A stretch of 64,000 bases of DNA from Deltaproteobacteria bacterium. Its GTDB lineage: Bacteria > Desulfobacterota > Deferrimicrobia > Deferrimicrobiales > Deferrimicrobiaceae. The translations under genes and the position numbers were made by a program. The stretch covers positions 62,001-126,000 of the forward strand of contig JAKAHC010000008.1 of the NCBI GenBank assembly GCA_021815305.1. The letters run 5' to 3'. Under the pieces are notes generated by a model. The model was not told the origin of the DNA. It saw only the letters and a list, made by a program, of their open reading frames with translations, and made no database searches. The stretch's first letter is position 1, and the number at the start of each line of letters is the position of its first letter. Positions 27,376-36,695 of the stretch are shown here, one piece after another.

Positions 27376-28350
27376 ATGGGGGAACAGTTGCACCGCCTCC
27401 TTACGGAGCACCAGGGGCGCTTCGTCTCGGGCGAGGAGATCGCGGGACGCCTCGGCGTTAGCCGCACCGCCGTCTGGAAGCGCGTCTGCGCGCTCCGCGG
27501 CGAAGGGTACTCCATCGAGGGTGCCCGGGGAGCCGGGTACCGGCTCACGGACCGCCCCGATCGCATCGAAGCGGAGGAACTCCGCGGGTTGCTCCCCCCG
27601 GACGGGCCGTGGGGAGAGATCGTGATCCTCGACGCCACCGACAGCACGAACAGCCGGGCGATGGAGATGGCGGAGAACGGCGCTCCTCACGGGACGGTCG
27701 TCTTCGCCGATTCGCAATCCGGCGGCAGAGGACGGCTGGGGCGCCGCTGGGTCTCCCCCCCCGGGAAAAACATCCACGTCTCCCTTCTTCTGCGACCCGC
27801 CATCCCGGTTTCCGCCGCTCCGTGCCTCTCCCTGGTGGCGGGTGTCGCGTTGGCGGACGCGGAGGAAGGGTTGGGCGTGCCGGCGCGCCTGAAATGGCCC
27901 AACGACCTTTACCTCGGGAACCGGAAGGCGGCGGGGATCCTCGCCGAGATGGCGTCCGACCCCGATCGGGTCCGTCACGTGACGGTGGGCGTGGGGATCA
28001 ACGTGAACATGGAAGAGTCGGAATTTCCGGCGGAGCTCCGGGGCCGGGCGACATCCCTGCGGATCCATGCGGGCAAGACATTCCGGCGGGTGGAAGTGCT
28101 TGCCCGTTTCCTCGACGCCTTCGGGCGGAGGTACCGGGAATTCCTCGCGGGGGGGTTCCCGGCGGTCCGCCCGGGCTGGGAGCGAAGGGACTTTCTCCGG
28201 GGCAGGCGCGTCCTGGTCCGGTCCGCGGAAGGGTCGGGGTGGGGCGAGGCGTGCGGTGTGGACGGAGAGGGGGCGTTTCTCTTCCGGCGCGACGGGGCGG
28301 CTGCGCCGGAGCGGCTGCGAAGCGGCGAGTTGGTCGAGTTCGATCCGTAA
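27376..28350 (+). CDS. birA: Biotin--protein ligase / biotin operon repressor
   Basis: Activates biotin to biotinyl-AMP and attaches it to carrier lysines; may also repress transcription. The N-terminal winged helix is [21 protein letters not shown] (in two parts, ~residues 15-35). The catalytic domain has [14 protein letters not shown], the adenylate loop [20 protein letters not shown], and [20 protein letters not shown]. An SH3-like C-terminal domain ends the protein. A full-length bifunctional BirA of about 324 aa. Starts at 27355 (ATG), 27373 (GTG) and 27376 (ATG) are all in frame; the Shine-Dalgarno GGGAGAG is close to the last two. It serves the carrier protein encoded at 24346-24855. 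Confidence 0.93.
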   Translation: MGEQLHRLLTEHQGRFVSGEEIAGRLGVSRTAVWKRVCALRGEGYSIEGARGAGYRLTDRPDRIEAEELRGLLPPDGPWGEIVILDATDSTNSRAMEMAENGAPHGTVVFADSQSGGRGRLGRRWVSPPGKNIHVSLLLRPAIPVSAAPCLSLVAGVALADAEEGLGVPARLKWPNDLYLGNRKAAGILAEMASDPDRVRHVTVGVGINVNMEESEFPAELRGRATSLRIHAGKTFRRVEVLARFLDAFGRRYREFLAGGFPAVRPGWERRDFLRGRRVLVRSAEGSGWGEACGVDGEGAFLFRRDGAAAPERLRSGELVEFDP

Positions 28351-28375
28351 GCCGGGGGAGGGCAGAGGGACAGGG

Positions 28376-29179
28376 ATGCTCCTGGTCATCGACATGGGGA
28401 ACACGAACACCGTCCTCGGGGTCTACGCCGGGGAGAAGCTCCTCCATCACTGGCGGGTCTGGACGGACCAGGAGAAGACGAGCGACGAGTACGGCGTCCT
28501 TCTGCGGAACCTCTACGACCAGAGCCACTTCTCCTCCCGGGAGGTCAAGGCGATCATCGTCGCCTCCGTCGTCCCGCCGCTCACCCCGACCATCGTCGAG
28601 CTCTGCGAGCGGTATTTCGGACTGACTCCCATGGTGGTGGGGCCCGGCATCAAGACGGGGATCTCCATCAAGATGGACAATCCGAAGGAGGTCGGGGCGG
28701 ACCGGATCGTCAATGCCGTGGCGGCGTACGCGAAGCACCGCCGGGCCTGCATCATCGTGGATTTCGGGACGGCAACTACTTTCGACTACGTCTCGGCGAA
28801 AGGCGACTACATGGGGGGAGTGATCGCCCCCGGGGTGAACATCTCCGCGGAGGCGCTCTTCCGGCAGGCGTCGAAGCTCCCCCGCATCGAGATCGCGAAG
28901 CCGCCGTCGGTCGTCGGAAAGAACACGGTGTCCGCGATGCAGTCGGGGATCTTCTACGGGTACGTGGCCCTGGTCGACGGGATCATCCAGCGGATCCGGA
29001 AGGAAGTGCGCCACGACCCGACGGTGATCGCCACCGGGGGGCTGGCGCGTGCGATCGCCTCCGAATCATCCGAAATCCACGGAATTGATGAGAATTTGAC
29101 TCTCGAGGGCCTGCGTATTATATACGAGAGGAACCTTTCCCAAGACCCGGTAAGGCTTCCGGGGACGGAACACACCTGA
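28376..29179 (+). CDS. coaX: Type III pantothenate kinase
   Basis: Phosphorylates pantothenate, the first step of coenzyme A synthesis. The 267-residue product shows the ASKHA-fold motifs of Coa[17 protein letters not shown] (phosphate 1), [17 protein letters not shown], the catalytic-region [32 protein letters not shown] and the adenosine motif VIATGGLA. Type III enzymes need a monovalent cation and are not inhibited by CoA. The start ATG lies in a purine-rich stretch and the gene directly follows birA, a common birA-coaX pairing in bacteria. Confidence 0.94.
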   Translation: MLLVIDMGNTNTVLGVYAGEKLLHHWRVWTDQEKTSDEYGVLLRNLYDQSHFSSREVKAIIVASVVPPLTPTIVELCERYFGLTPMVVGPGIKTGISIKMDNPKEVGADRIVNAVAAYAKHRRACIIVDFGTATTFDYVSAKGDYMGGVIAPGVNISAEALFRQASKLPRIEIAKPPSVVGKNTVSAMQSGIFYGYVALVDGIIQRIRKEVRHDPTVIATGGLARAIASESSEIHGIDENLTLEGLRIIYERNLSQDPVRLPGTEHT

Positions 29180-29193
29180 GGAGGACGGCCACA

Positions 29194-31278
29194 GTGGACA
29201 TCCAACAGATCCGGAACGTCGGCATCATCGCCCACGGCGGCGCGGGCAAGACGACGCTGGCGGAAGCCCTGCTGTACAACGCCAAGGCCACCGACAGGAT
29301 GGGGAAGGTGGACGACGGAAGCTCCAACTTCGACTACGATCCGGAGGAGATCCGGAGAAAGATCACGATCAGCACTTCCTTCCATCACTACGCATGGAAC
29401 AAGGTCGAGGTGACGGTTGCCGACACCCCCGGCTACATCAACTTCGAGGCGGACACGCGCGCCTGCCTCAGGGTTCTCGACGGAGCGGTCCTTCTGGTCA
29501 ACGCGGTCTCCGGGGTGGAAGTGCAGACGGAGAAGATGTGGAACCTTGCGCGGGCCGCCGATGTGCCTCTGGTCGCCTTCATTTCCAAGATGGACCGGGA
29601 GCGCGCCGATTACGCGAAGGCGGTAGAGGAGGTCTCGGACATCCTGAAGGTTCCGGCGGTTCCCGTGCAGCTCCCCATCGGGAAGGAGGCGCAGTTCAGG
29701 GGGGTGGTGGACCTCTTCCGCATGAAGGCGTTGGTGTACAAGGGCGAGAACGGCGAGTTCGCACTCGAGGACATCCCTTCCGATCTCGCCGCGGATGCGG
29801 CGAAGGCGCGGGAGAAGCTCATCGAGTCGTGCGCGGAGTCGGACGACGCCCTGATCGAAAAGTTCCTCGAGGGAACGGAGCTCACGGAAGAGGAGATCCG
29901 CAACGGGTTCCGCGCGGGGGTCGCCGGGATGAAATTCCTCCCCGTGCTCTGCGGCTCGGCGCTGCGCAACATCGCGATCCACCCGCTGCTCGACATCGTC
30001 AACTTCGCTCTTCCGGACCCCTCCTACCGGAAGGAAGTCTCCGGGACCCACCCGAAGACGAAGGCGCAGGAGAGGCGCGCCATCGCCGAGAACGAGCCGT
30101 TCTCCGCGCAGGTGTTCAAGACCCTGGCGGATCCGTACGCGGGGAAACTGTCCATCTTCAAGGTGTTCTCCGGGACCCTCACCCCGGACATGTCCCCCCT
30201 GAATTCCAGCAGGGACGCCACGGAGAGGATCGGCCAGGTCCTGCGCCTCGAGGGGAAAAAGCAGAAGCCGGTCGGATCCGCGTCCGCCGGCGAGATCGTG
30301 GCGGTCGCGAAGTTCAAGGAAACCTCCACGGGCGACACCCTCTGCGACCCGAAGGCGCCGATCCTTTTCGATCGGCCCGAAGTCGTCGATCCGGTCATCT
30401 CCTTCGCGGTCCGTCCGAAGACCCGCAACGACGAGGACAAGCTGGGCTCCTCGCTCGCCCGGATGATCGAGGAGGATCCGACCCTCCGGTTCCGGAAGGA
30501 CGCCCAGACGAACGAGTTCATCCTCGCCGGCATGGGGGAGACCCACCTCGAGGTCGCGGTGGAGAAGCTGAAGCGGCAATACGGGGTCGAGGTGGAGCTT
30601 CGGACCCCGAAGATCGCGTACCTCGAGACGATCAAGGGGAAGTCCGAGGCGCAGGGCAAGCACAAGAAGCAGTCGGGAGGGCGTGGACAGTACGGCGACT
30701 GCTGGATCCGGATCGAGCCGATGCCGCGCGGGAAGGGGTTCGAGTACGTCGACGCCATCGTCGGAGGTTCGATCCCCCGCCAGTACATCCCCGCCGTGGA
30801 AAAGGGGGTCGTGGAGCGGATGGCCAAGGGCGTCACCGCGGGATACCCCGTGGTCGACGTGCGGGTCACCGTCTTCGACGGGTCCTTCCACACGGTCGAC
30901 TCCTCGGAAATGGCGTTCAAGATCGCCGGTTCCCTCGCCTTCAAGAAGGCGGCGCAGAACGCGAAGCCCGTGCTCCTCGAGCCCATCGCGGAGATGGAGG
31001 TCGTCGTCCCGGAGGAGAACGTGGGGGACATCATCGGGGATCTGAACGGGCGCAGGGGGCGGGTGCTCGGCGTGGACGCCCACGGCAAGAGCCAGATCGT
31101 CAAATGCCTGGTGCCTCTCGCGGAGGTTCTCCGCTACTCCTCGGACCTTCGGTCCATCACTTCGGGGCGGGGCCAGTTCGGCATGAAGGTGTCCGGTTAC
31201 GAGGAAGTGCCCGCCGCCATTGCGGAGAAGGTCATCGCCGAATCGAAAAAGGAGTTGGGGGAAGAGGAGGAAGAGTGA
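29194..31278 (+). CDS. Elongation factor G-like GTPase (EF-G paralogue)
   Basis: A 694-residue translational GTPase with EF-G-like domain order. The G domain begins VGIIAHGGAGKTTLAEAL, differing from the canonical GHIDAGKTT. Switch II reads VADTPGYINFEAD, with Tyr in place of the catalytic His of DTPGHVDF, and G4 is ISKMDRE rather than NKxD. Domain IV and V follow (GGRGQYGDCWIRIEP; RRGRVLGVDAHGKSQ). This pattern marks the accessory EF-G-like group, not the housekeeping fusA, which normally sits with rpsG and tufA. Precise role unknown. GTG start with TGAGGAGG upstream. Confidence 0.88.
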   Translation: MDIQQIRNVGIIAHGGAGKTTLAEALLYNAKATDRMGKVDDGSSNFDYDPEEIRRKITISTSFHHYAWNKVEVTVADTPGYINFEADTRACLRVLDGAVLLVNAVSGVEVQTEKMWNLARAADVPLVAFISKMDRERADYAKAVEEVSDILKVPAVPVQLPIGKEAQFRGVVDLFRMKALVYKGENGEFALEDIPSDLAADAAKAREKLIESCAESDDALIEKFLEGTELTEEEIRNGFRAGVAGMKFLPVLCGSALRNIAIHPLLDIVNFALPDPSYRKEVSGTHPKTKAQERRAIAENEPFSAQVFKTLADPYAGKLSIFKVFSGTLTPDMSPLNSSRDATERIGQVLRLEGKKQKPVGSASAGEIVAVAKFKETSTGDTLCDPKAPILFDRPEVVDPVISFAVRPKTRNDEDKLGSSLARMIEEDPTLRFRKDAQTNEFILAGMGETHLEVAVEKLKRQYGVEVELRTPKIAYLETIKGKSEAQGKHKKQSGGRGQYGDCWIRIEPMPRGKGFEYVDAIVGGSIPRQYIPAVEKGVVERMAKGVTAGYPVVDVRVTVFDGSFHTVDSSEMAFKIAGSLAFKKAAQNAKPVLLEPIAEMEVVVPEENVGDIIGDLNGRRGRVLGVDAHGKSQIVKCLVPLAEVLRYSSDLRSITSGRGQFGMKVSGYEEVPAAIAEKVIAESKKELGEEEEE

Positions 31279-31406
31279 CGCCTCCGGCGGCGGCCCGCAT
31301 CCTCGGGGCGTTCCAGGCGAAAGTGTTGAGATCCCTGACGCAGAACCGCGGCATCTCCGCGGTCGTCCGCACCGAGGCCGGGCGCTTGCCGGCCGAGAGA
31401 CCCTAG
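31275..31406 (+). CDS. Short hypothetical frame between EF-G-like gene and mglA
   Basis: A 43-codon frame whose GTG overlaps the EF-G-like stop (GTGA). The predicted peptide (PPAAARILGAFQAKVLRS and so on) is basic and has no motif I recognise. The overlap is the only reason to list it; in a genome this GC-rich, short open frames are common by chance. It may instead be simple intergenic sequence upstream of the MglA gene. Confidence 0.2.
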   Translation: MTPPAAARILGAFQAKVLRSLTQNRGISAVVRTEAGRLPAERP

Positions 31407-31422
31407 CGAATCCGGAGATTCC

Positions 31423-32496
31423 ATGGCCCTGTTCAACTACGCGACCCGAGAGCTCAGCGCGAAGATCGTCTATTACGGACCGGGTCTCTCGGGGAAGACC
31501 ACCAACATCGAAATGGTCCACAAGCTGCTGCGCCCCGAGCAGAAAGGGCGCCTCATCTCCCTCCCCACCGAGACGGACCGCACCCTCTTCTTCGATTTCC
31601 TCCCGATCGAACTCGGGCAGATCAAGGGGTTCAAGGTGCGCTTCCACCTCTACACGGTCCCGGGGCAGGTGTTCTACAACGCCACCCGGAGACTCGTGCT
31701 CCAGGGGGTCGACGGAGTCGTCTTCGTCGCCGACTCGCAGCAGGAGATGGAGAACAGCAACATGGAGAGCCTGAAAAACCTGATGGACAACCTCTCCACG
31801 TACGGGAAAAAACTCGAGGAACTGCCGTTCGTCCTGCAGTACAACAAGCGCGACCTGAAGAACATCTCCCCGGTCGAAGAGATGGACAAGACGCTCAATT
31901 TCCTGCACGTCAGGACGTTCGAGGCGGTCGCACCCGCGGGGAAAGGAGTCCCGGAAACACTGGTCGGCATCTCCCGCATGGTGTTTTCCCATCTCCGCAA
32001 CACCCTCCTGATGCCCGGGGAGATGGCCGCGCACGAGGACCTCGGGGAGCTGGCCGACGCGCGGATCCGGAAGACCTTCGCCGCTCCGGACGCGGAGGGG
32101 CTCGAAGAGATCTCCGATATCGAGGAGATCCCCGAGGCCGGAACGGTCCGGCAGGGTGGCGAGGCCGGGGAGAAGGAGGCCAAGGCGGGCGGCGCCGTGT
32201 TCGAGCTCGAAACCACGGCGTACCAGGGCGCCGAAGAGAGGGACGCCGGCGGAGAGTTCGATGAGCTGGGAGAGATCGATGTCGACGTGCCGGAACTTCC
32301 CCCGTCCCCTCCGGCGGTCTCCGTTGTGCCGTCGGCCTCGGTGGAAGTCGAGGGCGGGGGTCTCACCTTCCTCAGGTTCGAGGCGCCGTACGTTTCGCCG
32401 GAAGGACATGCCGTGCTGCCTGCCCTGTTCCTGGACGGGGCGGGAAACCCCGTGCGGATGAGGATCCGGGTATCGATGGAAGAGGGAAGGTCATAG
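31423..32496 (+). CDS. mglA: MglA-type small Ras-like GTPase with C-terminal extension
   Basis: Polarity/gliding GTPase family. Residues ~1-195 match MglA: P-loop KIVYYGPGLSGKTTNIEMVH, the TDRTLFFDFLPIELG switch region, the TVPGQVFYNATRRLVL switch II, VFVADSQQ and the guanine motif LQYNKRDL. Beyond ~200 an acidic, low-complexity tail (EGLEEISDIEEIPEA, ELPPSPPAVS) of about 130 residues ends in a small beta-rich segment. Standard MglA is ~195 aa, so the tail is a lineage-specific addition. The next gene, 1 base downstream, encodes a GAF protein that is probably a partner. Non-motile bacteria also use MglA in polarity and type IV pilus control. Confidence 0.85.
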   Translation: MALFNYATRELSAKIVYYGPGLSGKTTNIEMVHKLLRPEQKGRLISLPTETDRTLFFDFLPIELGQIKGFKVRFHLYTVPGQVFYNATRRLVLQGVDGVVFVADSQQEMENSNMESLKNLMDNLSTYGKKLEELPFVLQYNKRDLKNISPVEEMDKTLNFLHVRTFEAVAPAGKGVPETLVGISRMVFSHLRNTLLMPGEMAAHEDLGELADARIRKTFAAPDAEGLEEISDIEEIPEAGTVRQGGEAGEKEAKAGGAVFELETTAYQGAEERDAGGEFDELGEIDVDVPELPPSPPAVSVVPSASVEVEGGGLTFLRFEAPYVSPEGHAVLPALFLDGAGNPVRMRIRVSMEEGRS

Positions 32497-32497
32497 G

Positions 32498-33937
32498 ATG
32501 GCCGCGGATTTCGCGAGGAAAGCGGGGGAGATCCTCCGTTCGGGCAAAGCGATCGAGGAGCGGCTGAAGGAGTTCTCGGACGCGGTCTCCGGCTACCTCG
32601 GCGGGGGCGTCGTTTCCGTCCTTCTCTTCGACCGGGACAGCGAGGATTTCCACATCCGGACGTCCACGCTCCGCGGCGTCCCGGGGATCCCGGAGTTCCA
32701 CTTTCCCGCGGAAGGGACCCTCGAAGAGCTTTCCCTGCTCGAGAAGCGCCCCCTGGTTCTCGCGGAGCGTGATCGTCCGCAGGGGAGCCGGCGCCAGGGA
32801 ACCGTCCTGATGTTCCCCCTCGTGTCCAACGGGGATCCCAACGGCGTGCTGGTGGTCCACGCGGTCACCGGCGAAGGGGTGCGGGAGGAGCAGCTTGCGG
32901 CCCTGGCCGATGCCGCGACCCTCCTGTCCGACTCCGTGGGCGCCTCGCTCCGGGAGGAGTCCGCCGCCCTCCGGATGACCAAGATCGCCGCCATCAACGA
33001 GGCCGGCGTCAACATCATCTCCACCCTCGATCTCACACGGCTCCTCAAACTCGTCGCCACTTCGGCGTGCCTCATCATGGAGGCGGAGACGTGCATCATC
33101 CGCCTGTTCGACGGGCAGACGGGAAAGTACGGGATCCGCGAGTATTACGGGATGAAGACGGAAGGGGAACAGAAGGAACTCTTCCTGATGGACAAGAAGG
33201 CGGTAACCCTCATCCTCAAGGGGGATCCGTCCGTACTGGTCCGGGACGCCGCCCAGGAAACGGACTGGCAGGAATACGCGGGGGTCGCGAGAACCCTCAT
33301 GTGCTTCCCCTTGCGGGGGGACGGGGAAACCCTTGGGACCGTCTCGATCTTCGACAAGTTCCCCCACAAGACCTTCTTCCCCTCCTCCTTCACCACCGAT
33401 GACCTCTCCACCTTCGAGAAGTTCATCCGGTACGCGGAAAAGGCGGTGGCGAACGCCATCGCCTACGAAAGGAACGACCGCCTGAAGAACCTCGACGAGA
33501 CCACCGGCCTGCCCACCCTGAAATATTTCCAGGAACGGCTTCTCCACGAGATCAGCCGGGCCAAGCGGTTCCAGCGGCGGCTCGTCCTCATGATCTGCGA
33601 GGTCCACGCGAAGATCCCCGAGGGAGCGCACCCCAGGGCGGGGCGGGGGGACTGGGTGATGAAGCGCGTCGCGAAGGCGATCCGGAACTCCCTGAGGGAG
33701 TATGACGTCGTCGCGCGGATCAGCGAGGGGAAGTTCGGGATGATCCTCCCCGAGGCGGAGGACGGGAAGATCAGCGCCATCCCGCGCATCAAGAAGGGCG
33801 TCGCAGGGGAGGTGGAGGAGATCCGCAAGAGGGTGGCCGACGCCCGCGTCGACATCCGCTTCGGGCACGCCGCGTTCCCCGAGGACGGGGACGATCACGA
33901 AAAGCTGATCTTCAAATCCAACATCCTCAAGGTTTGA
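32498..33937 (+). CDS. Double-GAF protein with degenerate GGDEF domain
   Basis: A 479-residue cytosolic signalling protein. Two GAF-like modules occupy about residues 15-150 and 165-325 (second one with IMEAETCIIRLFDGQTGKYG and LGTVSIFDKF). A linker NLDETTGLPTLKYFQERL is the usual entry to GGDEF domains, and the remainder keeps that fold (LREYDVVARISEGKFGMILP), but the active-site GGDEF is replaced by SEGKF, so it cannot be a normal diguanylate cyclase. It may sense a ligand or bind a nucleotide. The 1-base gap to mglA suggests it reports to the GTPase. No transmembrane segment. Confidence 0.8.
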   Translation: MAADFARKAGEILRSGKAIEERLKEFSDAVSGYLGGGVVSVLLFDRDSEDFHIRTSTLRGVPGIPEFHFPAEGTLEELSLLEKRPLVLAERDRPQGSRRQGTVLMFPLVSNGDPNGVLVVHAVTGEGVREEQLAALADAATLLSDSVGASLREESAALRMTKIAAINEAGVNIISTLDLTRLLKLVATSACLIMEAETCIIRLFDGQTGKYGIREYYGMKTEGEQKELFLMDKKAVTLILKGDPSVLVRDAAQETDWQEYAGVARTLMCFPLRGDGETLGTVSIFDKFPHKTFFPSSFTTDDLSTFEKFIRYAEKAVANAIAYERNDRLKNLDETTGLPTLKYFQERLLHEISRAKRFQRRLVLMICEVHAKIPEGAHPRAGRGDWVMKRVAKAIRNSLREYDVVARISEGKFGMILPEAEDGKISAIPRIKKGVAGEVEEIRKRVADARVDIRFGHAAFPEDGDDHEKLIFKSNILKV

Positions 33938-33971
33938 AAACCCGCCCGGCTATCGCCGTGCGGCCGTCCCG

Positions 33972-34859
33972 CTACGGGTCTTCGGGCGGTCCCGCGGCGA
34001 GCCCCTTTTCCGATTCCGGAAGCCCCTCGTTCATCGAGCCCGCGCGGTATCCGGCGAGGTCCACGGAGACGTAGAGGAACCCGTTCTCGCGGAACCTGGA
34101 GTGCACCTCTCCGGAAACCGCGGGTTCGAAGAGGCGGGGAATCTCTTCCCGCCCCACCTCGATGCGCGCCACGGAACCGTGGACGCGGACCCGGAACTGG
34201 CGGAAGCCGAATCCCCGGAGCACCTCCTCGCACGCCTCCACGCGGCGCAAGGCATCCTCATCGATGCGCGACCCGTAGGGGAAACGCGAGGAGAGGCAGG
34301 CGAAGGAGCCGCGATCCGCCGTGGGAAGACCGAAGCTTCGGCTCAGGCGCCGGATCGCGTCCTTGCGCATCCCGGTCTCCTGCAGGGGGCTGCGCACGGA
34401 GAGCTCCTTCGCAGCCCGCCTGCCGGGGCGGAAATCCCGGGCATCGTCGGCGTTCGACCCGTCGCACACGACGGCGTACCCCTCCGTCCCGGCGATCCCG
34501 GCAAGGATCCCGAACAGCTCCTTCTTGCAGTGGTAGCACCGGTCGGGGGGGTTCGCAGAGAAACCCGGGATCTCCAGTTCATTGGACTCGACGAGGCGGT
34601 GGCGGATCCCCCAGGCCCCGGCGATCCGTTCGGCCTCCTCCCGCTCCGAGCGCGGATAGGTGGGGGATGTCGCGGTGACGGCAAGCACTTTTTCCCCGAG
34701 CGCCTCTTTCGCCGCGTGGAGGAGGAAGGTGCTGTCCACGCCGCCGCTGAAGGCGATCACCGCGGATTCCATCGCGCGGAGGGACGCAAGGAGCCTCTCG
34801 AACCGTTCCAGGTCTTCCGGCGTGGGATCGCAGCTCACGGGGTCAGCAAAGGAGTCCAC
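33972..34859 (-). CDS. larE: ATP-dependent sacrificial sulfur transferase LarE
   Basis: PP-loop enzyme that thiolates the pyridinium carboxylates during synthesis of the nickel-pincer cofactor. The 295-residue product has FSGGVDSTFLLHAA (about residues 37-50), PPDRCYHCKKELFG with Cys108 and Cys111, VCDGSNADDARDFRPGRRA, and GSFACLSSRFPYG with Cys188, the position of the sacrificial Cys in Lactobacillus LarE. Three cysteines suggest the Fe-S-using subtype reported for Thermotoga, but that is inference. GTG start at 34859 overlaps the upstream PP-loop gene by 17 bases. No larA, larB or larC lies in the window. Confidence 0.88.
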   Translation of the reverse strand: MDSFADPVSCDPTPEDLERFERLLASLRAMESAVIAFSGGVDSTFLLHAAKEALGEKVLAVTATSPTYPRSEREEAERIAGAWGIRHRLVESNELEIPGFSANPPDRCYHCKKELFGILAGIAGTEGYAVVCDGSNADDARDFRPGRRAAKELSVRSPLQETGMRKDAIRRLSRSFGLPTADRGSFACLSSRFPYGSRIDEDALRRVEACEEVLRGFGFRQFRVRVHGSVARIEVGREEIPRLFEPAVSGEVHSRFRENGFLYVSVDLAGYRAGSMNEGLPESEKGLAAGPPEDP

Positions 34860-35880
34860 GTCCGACCTCCGCGAACTCCGGATTCGGCGGGACGGCCACC
34901 ACCGTGCGCTCCCCCCGGGGCGACAGCTCCAGGACCTCGAAAGGTCCCGGGGGACCGGCCTTGCTGTAGCGGGTCAGGATCCTTCCCAGCAGGTCGATGC
35001 GTTCCTCGGGGTTTCCCCCCAGCAGCGCCACGGAGGGACCGGGGTGACTCTGCGATACGTACACGGTGTGCTTTCCCCGGCAGAGCGCCTCGAGCCTGCG
35101 GTTCTCCGGCTCGCTTTTCGCCACGACGGCCTTGATCCCGGCCACGCGGAAGTGCCGTCCCGCCTTGAGGAGCAGGACGTCGTGCATCCCGAACCCCGGA
35201 TCGTGAAGGACGAGGTCGCGGACCTTGGCGGCGAAGCCGCGATCGGCGAGCAGGCATCCGCCGGCGGGGCAAGGGTAGTCGCCGATCCCGAGCTCGGCGG
35301 CCATGCGGATCTGTTCCTTCCGGGACCGCCCGGTGATGGCCAGCAGCTTCCCGCGGTCGACCCACCCCTCCCGTTCCGGTACGGTGGGCGGAAGATGCTG
35401 CGCGGAGAGGGGGCGAAGAACCAGCCCGGAACAGCCGCTGTACTTTTCGATGCGGCGGAGGGCGTCGTCCCTCTGGGACATCGGGCGCTGCCCGAGGACT
35501 TCCCCCGTGACGAGGAAGGAGGCGCCGATCTCCTCCATGAAGGAGCGCGCCTTTCGGAGCGTGAAGATGCGGCAGTCGATGCAGGGATTCATGGCCGACC
35601 CCCGCCCGTGCCGGGGGGACTTGACGACCTCGAGGTACTCTTCCCCCTTCGACACCGTCTTGATGGGGATCCCCATCTCCTCCGCCACGATCTGCGCCTG
35701 CGAACGGCAGCTCCCGTTTTCCCCCACCTTGTGGCTGCAGGTGCAGAAAGGCGAAGTGAAGTGGATGGCGTGCAGGCCGATCCCCTGGTCGCGGAGGACG
35801 CGGGCCGCCAGGGTGCTGTCGAGCCCCCCGGAGAGGAGGATGAGCGCCTTTCGCGGGGGGGCGGGGGATGCGGGGTTCAT
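34843..35880 (-). CDS. PP-loop ATPase of the tRNA-thiolation type (MnmA/ThiI-related)
   Basis: A 345-residue nucleotide alpha-hydrolase. PP-loop LILLSGGLDSTLAARVL is at residues ~13-29. A cysteine-rich region follows (FCTCSHKVGENGSC), then NPCIDCRIFTLRKA, FLVTGEVLGQRPMSQR and DYPCPAGGCLLAD. This order matches the predicted PP-loop subunit annotated as tRNA 2-thiouridine or 4-thiouridine synthase-like, and the C-terminal ~90 residues form an added domain of unknown role. The CxxC and PCPAGGC cysteines could bind an Fe-S cluster. ATG overlaps the upstream MoeB-like stop (ATGA). Substrate is not established. Confidence 0.75.
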   Translation of the reverse strand: MNPASPAPPRKALILLSGGLDSTLAARVLRDQGIGLHAIHFTSPFCTCSHKVGENGSCRSQAQIVAEEMGIPIKTVSKGEEYLEVVKSPRHGRGSAMNPCIDCRIFTLRKARSFMEEIGASFLVTGEVLGQRPMSQRDDALRRIEKYSGCSGLVLRPLSAQHLPPTVPEREGWVDRGKLLAITGRSRKEQIRMAAELGIGDYPCPAGGCLLADRGFAAKVRDLVLHDPGFGMHDVLLLKAGRHFRVAGIKAVVAKSEPENRRLEALCRGKHTVYVSQSHPGPSVALLGGNPEERIDLLGRILTRYSKAGPPGPFEVLELSPRGERTVVAVPPNPEFAEVGRGLLC

Positions 35881-36689
35881 GCGTTGCAGCTCCGTTCCTG
35901 GAGGTAATCGGCCGGGGAGAGGGGTTCGGCGATCCTGGGTCGGTCGCCGCACGACGGGCACGACGGGTCGCGCGCCACGGCGAGTCGCGTCGCCTCGCCT
36001 GCGAGCGCGTCGACGGTGAGCAGCCTCCCTTTCGCGGAGGGGCCGATGCCCGCGAGAAGCTTGATCGCCTCCATCGCCTGCCACGCGCCGACGATGCCCG
36101 CCGCCGCTCCCACGATCCCGGCTTCGGAACACCCGGGAGCGTCCTTGCGGGGGGGGATTTCGGGAATGAGGCAGCGCAGGCAAGGCCCTTGTCCGGGGAC
36201 GACGACGAGCAGCTGCCCGCCGAACCGGAGCACTCCCGCGTGGACCAGGGGACGCCTTGCGACCACCGCGGCATCGTTGCAGAGATACTTCGTGGGGAAA
36301 TTGTCGCATGCGTCCACGACGGCGTCGTACTGCCGGAACAGGGCGACGGCGTTCTCCGCCTTGAGCGCCCGTGGGTACGCTTCGACGGCGAGGTCCGGAC
36401 GGAACGCGCGCAGGGTGTCCGCGGCGGAGTCCGCCTTCCATCGGCCCAGCGAGGCATACGGGTGGATCACCTGGCGGTTCAGGTTGGTGATCTCCAGCCG
36501 GTCGAAGTCGATCACGCCGATCCGCCCGATCCCCGCGGCGGCGAGGTAGAGAAGGGCGGGCGAACCCAGGCCGCCGGCTCCCACGACCAGGACCGAAGAC
36601 CCGAACAGACGTTCCTGCCCGCGTTCTCCGAGTTCCTCCACGAGCAGGTTCCTGCTGTAGCGGAGCGTGTTTTCTCCTGACCAATCCAT
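35877..36689 (-). CDS. MoeB/ThiF-family E1-like adenylyltransferase
   Basis: Activates the C-terminus of a small sulfur-carrier protein (MoaD, ThiS or similar) as acyl-adenylate. The 270-residue product begins RYSRNLLVEELGERGQERL and shows the ATP site VLVVGAGGLGSPALLYLAAAG, the DFDRLEITNLNRQ motif, DACDNFPTKYLCND, the zinc ligands CLRC and CPSC, and the catalytic Cys region APGCSEAGIVGAAAGIVG. No rhodanese domain is attached. No carrier protein gene is visible nearby, so the partner cannot be named. First gene of a minus-strand trio ending with larE; its ATG lies exactly where a leaderless transcript would start. Confidence 0.88.
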   Translation of the reverse strand: MDWSGENTLRYSRNLLVEELGERGQERLFGSSVLVVGAGGLGSPALLYLAAAGIGRIGVIDFDRLEITNLNRQVIHPYASLGRWKADSAADTLRAFRPDLAVEAYPRALKAENAVALFRQYDAVVDACDNFPTKYLCNDAAVVARRPLVHAGVLRFGGQLLVVVPGQGPCLRCLIPEIPPRKDAPGCSEAGIVGAAAGIVGAWQAMEAIKLLAGIGPSAKGRLLTVDALAGEATRLAVARDPSCPSCGDRPRIAEPLSPADYLQERSCNA

Positions 36690-36695
36690 CGTAAT

